This document shows positions 1 to 11,090 of a DNA stretch of 64,000 nt, in pieces; positions within the stretch are counted from its first letter, which is position 1, and every line of letters begins with the position of its first letter. Under the pieces are notes generated by a model, which saw only the letters and a program-made list of their open reading frames with translations, was not told the DNA's origin and did not search any database. Both the position numbers and the translations under genes were made by a program. The DNA lies in contig JABACO010000016.1 in the NCBI GenBank assembly GCA_013339895.1, positions 3,987,767 through 4,051,766 of the forward strand, in the 5' to 3' direction. Origin of the DNA: Ephydatia muelleri. Taxonomy: Eukaryota; Porifera; Demospongiae; Spongillida; Spongillidae.

Positions 1-1309
1 ACAGGACTTCTGTCCTATGTTGCAGCAGCCTGCTCAGCATGCAATGCTGTGACATCACAATTGCAATAAGTAAAAAGTGGTAATGCAGTATACCTCAAAT
101 GACGTTTAATAAACTCTTTAATTAAGGCACAACTTGGAGAAAAACATTAACATTTTAATTCACTACCTTCAGCCAGCTTACTCATTTAATTAGCAGTTGA
201 TTTAACAAATCACATATAGTTTACCACACAGCTTTGTATTATGCAACCACTGTTCCAGACTGTGGCCAATAGAAATTACACCACAAGCTTCATCATATTT
301 TTATCAACACATTTGACACTAACCAGGCTTGGCAGATCAAGTAGGGCATGCACAGTCCTCCAATCTGTTTCTCTGGACACTCATAGCCAGGCTATCAAAA
401 CAAGTGTTACATCCTAGTTGATCAACGTTTTATTCATTGACACAAACGGGACAGATAAAAAAGTTCACTTCTCATCTATCATACATGCACACCAAAGTAC
501 ACATTTGAATGACATGAGCAACATGGGTATGCCTCTGGTTGTGCTCGCCACAGTTATTCCTGCTCACTAGAAGGCATCACAGTAGAACTCTGTTCTCCAC
601 TTTGTACCTTTCGTTTCTGAAATATCTAAATACCTTGAAATTTGGTCCAAAGTTGTCATACAGGATTTTGAACGAGATGCTGTAGGAACCTTTCTTCACT
701 ATAAATCTGGTTGGATAATTTACTCCGGTACTTGAGCAAAGGGATAAATTAAATGCTGCCACAACTGTTCGCTTATATGTTTCCACTACTACATGTATAT
801 ACTGAGAATGAGATACCACTTGTCCCCATCAGTATTTTCTTTAACATGAGACTTGTGTCCAATGCTATATTCATACATTCTTTATCAATGATAATAATAA
901 TGCACAGGGTGTCCAAGAAGATTTAACTTGATAATTTTTATCATGTAATAATGACTTGGGAATAATTTGTAACAATTAATGTATTTATTTTCAAATTTTT
1001 ATTTAGTAAGTAGCTAAAATTAATGCACTACAATAACTCATGACTTTTCTATTAAAATATTGAATAAAATTTTAGTAGTTAAACTAATTAAGCCCTTCTT
1101 CATTCAAGATTCAGTGGCCACCCATATTAAGCTACTATAGTTAATGACCCTTAACAACACTTCGCAATTAACTAATTCATTGTTGATTTTAGGTACTGTT
1201 ATTGATATTTACATTTGTTTTTAATTAACTATCATTAATACTAGACATTTTTATAATGTTCTTAATTTTTGTTTGCATAATTCAATGCTGCTTATGTATT
1301 GCTTTTCAG
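1..1309. other. Non-coding stretch or intron, no confident gene
   Basis: AT-rich DNA lying upstream of the first exon I can support at 1310. It probably contains an intron of the plus-strand gene that follows. A minus-strand open frame at 577-819 (80 codons) has no recognisable domain and no convincing splice context. A possible short plus-strand exon near 24-66 (AG before, GTAAAA after) could join in phase to the exon at 1310, but is too short to trust. Nothing else is seen. Confidence 0.4.
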
Positions 1310-3198
1310 AACTCACAATGTCAAATAATCTTCTAGAGACAGAATCTCTTGCTGTTAAGCACAGACAATTTCTAATAACAAGTAAGCATTTAATTGATTG
1401 CATATTTTGTGTTGCTATTTATTTGACAGAAATAGTTTTGATTGTTATTCTGTACTATGTCTATGTCTCATTCCAGTGTATGATGTTGATCAGTATGTAA
1501 CTCCAGATATCCAATACAGGGGTTTATAGAGAGATTGATCATCCCAATTGATCATCCATGTAACTTCAAAATGTTCGTTGTTGAAATATCTCACAGTTGT
1601 CCAAGGCTAAGAAAATTAAATATTCTATCATGAAATAAAAATAAAAAATGTCCAGGCTGTACAAATGCTTTACATACATTGAGTTTGCTGGACTGAGACA
1701 CTGTATCTTTGTCACTCATGAGCACCTCTTCAATACCTTGTTCCATTATAGTGCAGCATCTTTCAATCTACTTCATAGCTGGGTAATGTGACCATTTGTT
1801 TTGACTTCGACTAGACTTCTTTGTCGCTCTCTCACTTGACAGTGTGCAAAACAGTGTTATGAATATAGACTTGTCTATAAAAGTATTGAACACAAAAACA
1901 TTTGACACAAAAAAAGTTAACTTTTTCAGGCTTATGATCATTCAGCATCATGTATGTCCTTATTCTAAGAATGCAAGATTTTGTTTGATTTATTTAGTAG
2001 AACTATCTATGTATGTATTATTATATTTTTATTATTATTATGTATGTATGTATGTATGTATGTATGTATGTATTGTACATATTGTACATAGTAGCACATA
2101 TGCGTGTAAAAGTGCATGGTTTATGGGACTCCACAGGTGTGCAAGGCAATCCTTATACTTCACCAGATCAGTCAGGCATGGTTACAAGAAAGGAGCCAAG
2201 TTTAAGACGAACTGTTAGTGTCAGAGGAATACTACATTTGACAAACAAGCAAAAGCAAAGGGTATGTAACGCAATGCCTGAGAAACCTGTGCAGTGCAAA
2301 TGAATGAATGGTATAAAGATACATTGCATTTGAGACTATACATTTACGTATAATCTCTTGTTGCCCCAATCTTGTTGCTTGTTAATGGCCTTTTAATTAC
2401 TAAGATAGCAGAAAGGTAACAGAGCTCACTGTAGCTAGTTAATAGTTTGTGCAATGTATGTGGGTTCGGTATTAGTTATCCCAGTGGTTTTGGTATCATC
2501 TTGGCACACTTGAGGGGCTATCATTAGTGTCATGCTTACCACGTTTTTGTTGCAACCTTAATTCATGATGCAGCTACTACTATCGCAAAACATTCAGGAT
2601 TTCTTCTGTTGGCTTTTTTCAGGGATTTGCATTTATTTCCTGAACATGTGATATATGAATTTTTGCGTTCATCATGTCACCACTTTGTGCCAAATGTATG
2701 CCTAGTAATTTTCCTATTTGTATAGACCATTCCAAGAAATCCCCCGTTGCATTCTCTTAGACCTAGAAATAATTTCTCTTAACACACTATCTATCCCTTC
2801 CTACTAAGATTTATCATGCTCCAATTATCTAGCCAAACCATTTTTCCCTCCCAAAATGCAGTGGACAATTTGTAGGTATGGCAGTATTCCTGTTTTTTAA
2901 ATGCATTGAATAGCATAGGATTGATTTTGAATTACATAAAAATATCACAACTCGTCTGCAATTCAATGTGGCAATTTTGGAACTCACATGACCATTTTGA
3001 AACATAGTCTATTGTTTGTTAGCCTTCAAAAATATAAGAAGTATCATTGAAGGCAAAAAAATTATTGTGTATTTGAAGTTACTTATTTCTCTTCTTCTAT
3101 GTTAGTTATCTGTAGAAATTGACTCAAAAAGTGGTGAAGAATATTGCGGAACATCCTCTCCTGCTGACAATGATGATATATATATAGCTACTCAGTGA
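1310..3198 (+). CDS. Unrecognised gene, 3' part, four spliced exons
   Basis: Four exons join in phase: 1310-1381, 1477-1521, 2137-2261 and 3106-3198, ending at TGA 3196-3198. Acceptors are TTTTCAG, ATTCCAG, CCACAG and ATGTTAG. Donors are GTAAGC, GTTTAT (weak) and GTATGT. Phases agree at every join (1, 1, 0), which is the main reason to believe the model. The visible protein tail is about 110 residues, polar and probably disordered. It has a basic stretch (RKEPSLRRTVSVRG) that resembles a kinase target, then an acidic, Ser-rich end finishing DDIYIATQ. No domain is recognised and no function is offered. The 5' end is not found, since earlier exons must supply one base to exon 1310. A possible poly(A) signal AATAAA lies at 3667-3672. 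Exon 1477-1521 is the least certain. Confidence 0.5.
2039..2073. repeat. (TATG)n microsatellite
   Basis: About nine tandem TATG/GTAT units in the third intron of the plus-strand gene, preceded by an ATT-rich tract. Simple sequence with no apparent function. Confidence 0.9.
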
Positions 3199-4079
3199 CT
3201 GTACTTATACATGTGTCACACACATTATCATCAAGCCACAGGTTGTTTTGTGTTTTGCTCAGTAAATGTATGGTTTCAGGTGCACTTCTGTGATGATGTT
3301 TCACTGCATTTTAGTATCATTGTTGAATTGTAAATGGTGTTCAATATTCTCAAACCAATTATTTTGTTTGCTAACATTAGATAACAAATAGTGTCAATAG
3401 TGACTGGAGTGTTTGGACCAAGGGCAACTGATTTTCTGAAAGAGGGGCCATCGGTTGAGGCAGGTGTCTGGTGAAGCTAACTCCTTTACTTATCTTACCC
3501 AGAGACTATCAGTGGGGCAATGCAGCTTCCATGTTAGGGACAGTGTAGATTAAGAGTTTTTTTTGTATAAGTAGATTGTTTTATGTTTTTTGTTTGTTTG
3601 TGTCAAGAAATAATAGTGTCATACTGAGCCAGATGAGATCCACACATCACATAAATAATATTCAGTAATAAATCTGCCCTAAATTCATGCATTCTGAAAG
3701 TAATCAATACAAGTGACGGCTAATCAATTTTGATGTTTGGTTTATGTTTTTAAAACTTAATATCCTCTCAATTCCTTCATGGTACTGAGTTATACATACA
3801 CACGATTTAGATTTTTAACAGTCGCTCACTACATCTGGCAACCTTTTATTTACCTATACCGTCTGGTGCAGATGACATGTGGCTCACAAACTTTCCCCCT
3901 CATTTCATCTGATTGGCTTCAGTGTTTCACAAAATATTTACCCAAATGGTCTCTACTATGATAAAACAAAATGACATTATCATAGTCGTACAAAGGATAA
4001 ACAATTTTGAAGTAGGCATGCATGCATGTACGTTGGATTGTAGTTGCAAAACGGCCACTACATGATAAAGTTACGATGT
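3199..4079. other. Intergenic DNA, nothing recognised
   Basis: AT-rich sequence downstream of the TGA at 3198, with an AATAAA at 3667-3672 that may end the gene. A 60-codon open frame at 3779-3961 has no family features. I see no repeat or gene. Confidence 0.4.
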
Positions 4080-4360
4080 CCGATAACCCATCAGGTTTAA
4101 AACCTCTACATCTTTAGGTAGGAACGTTCAAATCGCCAAATCAATGCACAATTTCCCGGTCGTTTCGCGCCAATGATTTTGGCAAACCGCGTCCAATTCA
4201 ATAAAGTATTGGCAGAATCTAGCGGGAAAATTAAAATTATTGTACATTTATTTCGCACTTCATAATAACGAATCGTATATATTGACTAAGTTAACAAATC
4301 AATAGCTACAGAAACTCTCTACGTACGTACCGAATTTGAAGCTATCTGAACGCTCCTACC
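4080..4360. mobile_element. Diverged relic of the foldback element found at 52877-53667
   Basis: From 4079 the sequence follows the left arm of the palindrome in the CACYBP intron: GTCCGATA..CC, then GGTTTAAAAC, CTACATCTTTAGGTAGGA and TTCAAATCG, later TTTCCCGG and CGCGCCA. The stretch at about 4280-4360, read as reverse complement, matches the next part of the same arm (GGTAGGAGCGTTCAGAT, TAGCTATTGATT). The relic therefore keeps the opposed-arm structure but is heavily mutated and shortened. It is probably a non-autonomous DNA element, with no coding capacity seen. Confidence 0.55.
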
Positions 4361-4929
4361 TATGTTTTATGTAATAGTAGAACGTTTCAAATGGAACGTT
4401 AGAATAATTAGATATTCCACAAACCATAACCATATAACCTAATTGACTACAAGTTGAATAAGCAATTACTTTTTTTAGGCAGCTGCCTACGGCGTGTCAG
4501 CTCGGACGTCCTCCTTACTGTCAGGCTTTAAACTTTATACTATTATATTATTAACCTTATGACCCTAGTGGATTTATAACATAAAACTCAAATTGCTATA
4601 ACTTAAGAACGGTTAATGCTACACAGGAAAACGTCCAACATAGGATTTTGCCACGATCCCAATGTGATAAGTATTCACAGTAGACACAACAAACCACGTC
4701 CAATGTTGATTTAAGCGTTTCCACCCTGGGATTGTTGGCGGGCCCTACTACCTCGTTTGGTACGTGACAAGCCAATGCAGAACTGTTATGTAATATAGTT
4801 GTGAAATCATTACGCTATAATACACATCTATGTTAGGTTACGACACTGAACTGTTCTTGTATGGCAGCGGCGGCCCACAAGCCATAGAGCTATTAGTTAT
4901 GTATAGCTTCGGCTGTGGTATCGATGTTA
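4361..4929. other. Intergenic DNA, nothing recognised
   Basis: Unique-looking sequence between the foldback relic and the helicase relic. The plus-strand open frame that begins at 4830 is mostly antisense to the helicase relic and is not called. Confidence 0.4.
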
Positions 4930-5119
4930 ATTCCGATGACCGGCGGGCGCTCGATAATGCAGAACTAGAAGCCAAATCCAGTTGGAAGAATGGCAAAAAC
5001 ATCTCTGCCCTTAACAAACGCTATGCTACATTTAGCTGTTCTTGCTTTATACTTGGGTAGCCCAACTCTTCAGCGGCCTCGGTAATAGAATCGCTAATAA
5101 AAAGTATTCGCTCCATCAT
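4930..5119 (-). pseudogene. RecQ-like DEAD/DEAH helicase N-terminal relic
   Basis: On the minus strand from ATG 5119 the frame gives a start resembling EELGYPSIKQEQL. After a frameshift it continues as AFVKGRDVFAILPTGFG. That order (LGY...LKxEQ, then AFVxGRDVF, then LPTGFGKS) is the Q-motif to Walker A start of the RecQ-like helicases that are amplified in many invertebrate genomes. Here the GKS of Walker A is lost and a stop follows two codons later. With the frameshift this is clearly dead. It sits about 10 bp from the left edge of the satellite domain. Family assignment rests on motif memory only. Confidence 0.5.
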
Positions 5120-5129
5120 CTAAGATTAT

Positions 5130-6710
5130 ATACATGAGATGCGTACTGCAAAATAACATTGCAATGATTGCAAGAACATTCCCACATGGTTATCGTTTTA
5201 GTGCAACAATTAGATACCTATTTGCACGATTGCCTACGATAAGCAATATTGAACAAATGTTGAGATGCGAACTGCAGAATAACATTGCAACGATTTGCAA
5301 GTACATTCCCACATGGTTATCAGTGTAGTGCAACAATCGGATTGCTAAATGGCACGATTGCTTATGATAAGCAATATTGCACAAGTGTGTTTATCATGAG
5401 ATGGGTACTGCAGAATAACATTACAATGATGGCAAGTATAATCCCACATGGTTATCACTATAGTGCAACAATTAGATACCTATTTGCACGATTGCCTATT
5501 ATTGAACAAATGTGTTTATCATGAGATGCGAACTGCGGAATAACATCAACGATTGCAAGTACATTCCCACATGGTAGTGCAACTATCAGATTGCTATATG
5601 CACGATTGCTTATGATAAGCAATATTGCACAAGTGTGTCTATCATGAGATGGGTACTGCAGAATAACATTTCAATGATGGCAAGTATATTCCCACATAAT
5701 TATCACTATAGTGCAACAATTAAGTACCTATTTGCACAACGATTGCTTATGATAAGTAAAATTACACAAATGATTGCAAGTACATTCCCGTATGGTTATC
5801 AGTGTAGTGCAACAATAAGATTGCTATATTCACACGATTGCTTATGGTAAGCAATATTGCACAGGTGTGTTTATCATGGGATAAGTAGAGTGCAATGATT
5901 GCAAGTATCCTTCCACATGGTTATCATTTCAGTGCAACAATTATAGATACCTATTTGCACAACGATTGCCTTTGATAAGCAATATTGCACAAATGTGTTT
6001 ATGCGTACTGCAGAATAACATTACAAAGATTGCAAGTACATTCTCACATGATTATTTTTTAATGCACAACGAATGCTTATGATAAGCAGTATTGGACAAG
6101 TGTGATTATCATGATATAAGTAGTGGAGAATAACAGTTCAATATTTGCAAGTATGCTTCCACATGGTAATCACTGTAGTGCAAAAATCAGATTGCTATAT
6201 GCACAAAGATTGCTTATGATAAGCAATATTGCGCTAATATGTTTATCATGAGATGCGAACTGCAGAATAACATTGCAATGATAGCAAGTACTTTCGCAAA
6301 TGGTAATTGGTTTAGTACGACAGATTGCTATATGCTCAACGATTGCTTATGATAAGCAATATTGCACTAATCTGCTCATCATGAGATGCGTACTGCAGAA
6401 TAACATTGCAATTTTTGCAAGTACATTCTCACATGGTTTCAATGTAGTGTTACAATCAGATTTCTATATGCACAACGTTTGTGCACAAGTGTGAGATAAG
6501 TAGTGAAGAATCACAGTGCAATGATTGCAAGTTGCTTCCACATGGTTGTCATTTTAGTGCACCTATTAGATACCTATTTACACAACGATGCTGATGCTAA
6601 GCAATATTGCACAGATGTGTTTATGCAGTACTGAAGAATAACACTGCAATGATTGCAAGTACATTCCCACATGGTTATATTCTAGTGCAACAATTAGATA
6701 CCTATTGCTT
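5130..6710 (+). repeat. Satellite family A, left edge (about 125-135 bp unit)
   Basis: Diverged tandem repeats marked by GAGATGCGTACTGCAGAATAA at 5136, 5262, 5398, 5523 and 5646 (steps of 126, 136, 125 and 123 bp), continuing irregularly to about 6.7 kb. Each unit holds a CCCACATGGTTATC segment, TAGTGCAACAATTAGATACC, and the module TTGCTTATGATAAGCAATATT. That last module is also the palindromic heart of the 42-bp core monomer, so families A and B are related. Copies are much more diverged than the core, which suggests older repeats. Confidence 0.85.
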
Positions 6711-7705
6711 ATGATAAATATAGTTGTGCAATGCATTTAAAGTAAATTGCTTATAATAAGCATTCCTGTGCAATGCATAGGAATTAAATTGGTTTCATAT
6801 TAGCTATATTGTGCAATGCATTGGAATTAAATTGCTTATGATAAACAATATTGTGCAATGTATTGGAATTAAATTCTTTGTTATATGCTTAGTTGTGCAA
6901 TGCATTAGGATTGCATTGGTTATGATAAGCATAGTTGTGCAATGCATTGGGATTGCATTGCTTAAGATAAGCATAGTTGTGCAGTGGCATCGGAATTAAA
7001 TAGCTAATGATAAGCATAGTTGTGCAATTCATTGCATTGCTTATGATAATCTTAGTTGTGCATTGCATAGGAATTAAATTGCTTATGATAAACATAGTTG
7101 TGCTATGCATTGGAATTAAATTTGCTATATGATAAGCATAGTTGCTCAATGCATTGCTTTAGATAAGCATAGTTGTTCATTGGGACAGCAATTCCTTATA
7201 TAAGCAAAGCTGTTTGTGTAATGCATTGGGATTGCAAAGCGGTTGATAAGCGTATTTGTTGGTGTAATGTATTGGGATTGCATTGCTAATGATAAGCAAA
7301 TTTGTGCAATGATTAGGAATTAAATTGCTTATGATAATCATAATTGTGAAATGCATTAAATTCCTTATTATGAGCATAGTTTGCAATGCATTGGGATAGC
7401 ATAGCTTAAGATAAGCATAGTTTTGCAATGCATAGGATTTAATATCTTATGATAAACATAGTTGTGCAATGCATTGGAATTATATTGCTTATGATAAGCA
7501 TAGTTGCTCAATAATGCATTGGGATTGCATTGCTTAAGATAAGCAAAGTTGTGCAATGCATTGGGATTGCAATGCTTATATAAGTATAGATGTTTGGGTA
7601 ATGCATTGGGATTGCAAAGCTTTTGATAAGCGTAGTTGTGCAATGCATTGGGATTGCAATCCTTACGATAAGCATAGTTGTGCAATGCATTAGAATAATA
7701 TTGCT

Positions 7706-8676
7706 TATGCATTGTACACCTATGCTTATCATAAGCTATTTAATTACTATGAAATGCGCAACAATTCTTATCATAAGCAATTCAATTCTAATGCTTTGCA
7801 CAACTATGCTAATCCCAAGCAATTTCATACCAATGCATTGCACAACTATGCGTATCATAAGCAATATGCATTGCTCAACTATGCTTATCACAAGCGATGC
7901 AATCCCAATGCATTGCACAACTATGCTTATTGTAAGGATTGCAATCCCAATGCATTGAACAACTATGCTTATCGGAAGCAATGTAATACCTATGCATTGC
8001 ACAACTATGCGTATCATTAGCAAGACAATCCCAATGCATTGCACAACTATGCTTATCACTAGCAATGCAATACCATTGCATTGCACAACTATATGTATCG
8101 TATCCCATTACATTGCATATTCATGCTAATCACAAGCAATGCAATCCCAATCCATTGTACAACTATGCTTATCGTAAGCAATTTAATTCCTATGCATTGC
8201 ACAACAACGCTTATGATAAGCAATACAATCCCAATGCATTGCACAACTATGCTTATCACAAGCATTGCAATCCCAATGCATTGCACAATTATGCTTATCA
8301 CAAGCATTTTAATTCCAATGCTTTGCACAACTATGCTTATCACAAGCAATTTCATACCAATGCATTGCACAACTATGCTTATCACAAGCATTGCAATCCC
8401 AATGCATTGCACAATTATGCTTATCACAAGCATTTTAATTCCAATGCTTTGCACAACTATGCTTATCACAAGCAATTTCATACCAATGGATTGCACAACT
8501 ATGCTTATCACAAGCAATTTCATACCAATGGATTGCACAACAATGCTTGTCATAAGCAATTTAGTTTCAATTTATTGCACAACTATATCTAACATAAGCA
8601 ATTTAATTCCTATGCAATGCACAACAATGCTTATCAAAAGCAATGCAATCCCAATGCATTGCACAACAATGCTAAT
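7706..8676 (-). repeat. Reverse-oriented block of 42-bp monomers
   Basis: Left of about 7706 the plus strand reads GCTTATGATAAGCATAGTTGTGCAATG; from here to 8676 it reads as the complement. The right switch is centred at 8677 on GCTAATGATAAGC, with 28-bp perfect arms either side (8646-8708). The block and its right neighbour could therefore fold into a hairpin hundreds of bases long. Confidence 0.9.
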
Positions 8677-9969
8677 GATAAGCATTGTTGTGCAATGCAT
8701 TGGGATTGAAATCCTTACGATAAGCATTGTTGTGCTATTCATAGGAATTAAATTGCTTATGATAAGCATAGTTGTACAACGCATTGGGATTGTATCGCTA
8801 ATGAAATACATAGATGTGCAATGCAATGGTATGAAATTGCTTGTGATAAGCATAGTTTGCACGAGCAAAGCATTGGAATTAAAATGCTTGTGATAAGCAT
8901 AATTGTGCAATGCATTGGGATTGCAATGCTTGTGATAAGCATAGTTGTGCAATACAATAGGATTGCATTGCTTATGATAAGCATTGTTGTGCAATGCATT
9001 GGGATTGCATTGCTTAAGATAAGCATCGTCGTGCAATGCATTGGAATCAAATTGCTCATGATAAGCATTGTGGTGCAATGCAATGGAATGAAATTGCTTG
9101 CGATAAGCATAGTTGTACAATGCATTGGGATTGTATTGTTTATGATAAGCATTGTTGTGCATTGCATAGGAATTAAATACCTTATGATATACATAGTTGT
9201 GCAATTATATTGCTTATGATAAGCATAGTGGCTCAATGCATTGGGATTGCATTGCTTAAGATAAGCTTAGTTGTGCGATGCATTGGGATTGCAAATGCCG
9301 TTGATAATTGCTGATGTTTGTGTAATTCATCGGGATTACATTGTTTATTTAAGCATAGATGTTTGTGTTATGCAATGGGATTGCAAAGTTGTTGATAACG
9401 GTAGTTGGTGTAATGCATTGAGTTTGCATTGCTAATGATAAGCATGTTGTGCAATGTAAAGGAAATAAATTACTTGTCATAGTTGTGCTATGCATTGGGA
9501 TCGCATGGCTTATGATAAGCACAGTTGTGCAATGCAAATGATATAAATTGCTTTTGATAAATATAGTTATGCCAATGCATTGGAATAATATTGCATACGC
9601 ATTGTACATTGTTGTGCAATGCATTGGGATTGCATTGCTTATGATAAGCATCGTTGTCCATTGCATAGGAATGAAATTGCTTATGATAAGCATTGTTGTG
9701 CAATGCATAAAAATTAAATTGCTTACGATAAGCATAGTTGTACAATGCATTGGGATTGTATTGTTAATGATACGCATAGTTGTGCAATGCATTGGTATTA
9801 AACTTCTTACGATATGGAAAGTTGTACAATGCATTGGGATTGCATTGCTCATGATAAGCGTACTTCTGCAATGCATTGGGATTGTATTGTTAATGATACG
9901 CATAGTTGTGCAATGCATTGGTATTAAATTGCTTACGATAAGCATTGTTGTGCAATGCATAAAAATAAA

Positions 9970-11090
9970 CTGCTTCCGATAAGCGTAGTTGTTCAATGCA
10001 TTGGGATTGCAATCCTTCCGATAAGTATAGTTGTGCAATGCATTGGGATTGCAATCCTTACGATAAGCATAATTGTGCAATGCATAAAAATAAACTGCTT
10101 CCGATAAGCGTAGTTGTTCAATGCATTGGGATTGCAATCCTTCCGATAAGTATAGTTGTGCAATGCATTGGGATTGCAATCCTTACGATAAGCATAGTTG
10201 TGCAATGCATTGGGATTGCATTGCTTGTGATAAGCATAGTTGTGCAATGCATTGGGATTGTATTGCTTATGATACGCATAGTTGTGCAATGCATTGGTAT
10301 GAATTTGCTTGTGATAAGCATTAAAAATTTAAACTGCTTACGATAATGATAGTTGAACAATGCATTGGGATTGCATTGCTCATGATAAGCGTACTTGTGC
10401 AATGCATTGGGATTGTATTGTTAATGATACGCATTGTTGTGCAATTCATTTGTATTATTGCTTACGATAAGCATTGCTGTGCAATGCATAAAACAAACTG
10501 CTTACGATAAGGATAGTTGTACAATGCATTGGGATTGCATTGCTCATGATAAGCGTACTTCTGCAATGCATTGGGATTGTATTGTTAATGATACGCATAG
10601 TTGTGCAATGCATTGGTATTAAATTGCTTACGATAAGCATTGTTGTGCAATGCATAAAAATAAACTGCTTCCGATAAGCGTAGTTGTTCAATGCATTGGG
10701 ATTGCAATCCTTCCGATAAGAATAGTTGTGCAATGCATTGGGATTGCAATCCTTACGATAAGCATAATTGTGCAATGCATAAAAATAAACTGCTTCCGAT
10801 AAGCGTAGTTGTTCAATGCATTGGGATTGCAATCCTTCCGATAAGTATAGTTGTGCAATGCATTGGGATTGTATTGCTTGTGATAAGCATAGTTGTGCAA
10901 TGCATTGGGATTGTATTGCTTATGATACGCATAGTTGTGCAATGCATTGGTATGAATTTGCTTGTGATAAGCATTAAAAATTTAAACTGCTTACGATAAT
11001 GATAGTTGAACAATGCATTGGGATTGCATTGCTCATGATAAGCGTACTTGGGCAATGCATTGGGATTGTATTGTTAATGATACGCATTGT
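9970..11090 (+). repeat. Tandem higher-order duplication, about 0.65-0.7 kb
   Basis: The variant monomer with CTTCCGATAAGCGTAGTTG starts near 9972, 10098, 10668 and 10793. That is two closely spaced pairs about 695 bp apart. The region from 10434 recurs from 11087 (653 bp). The two halves are nearly identical apart from a missing three-monomer step, showing local segmental amplification within the array. Confidence 0.75.

Noticed and set aside
577-819. 80-codon minus-strand open frame
   Set aside because: No domain, no convincing splice sites and no neighbouring exon that joins in phase.
4830-5060. 76-codon plus-strand open frame
   Set aside because: Antisense to the helicase relic and without family features of its own.
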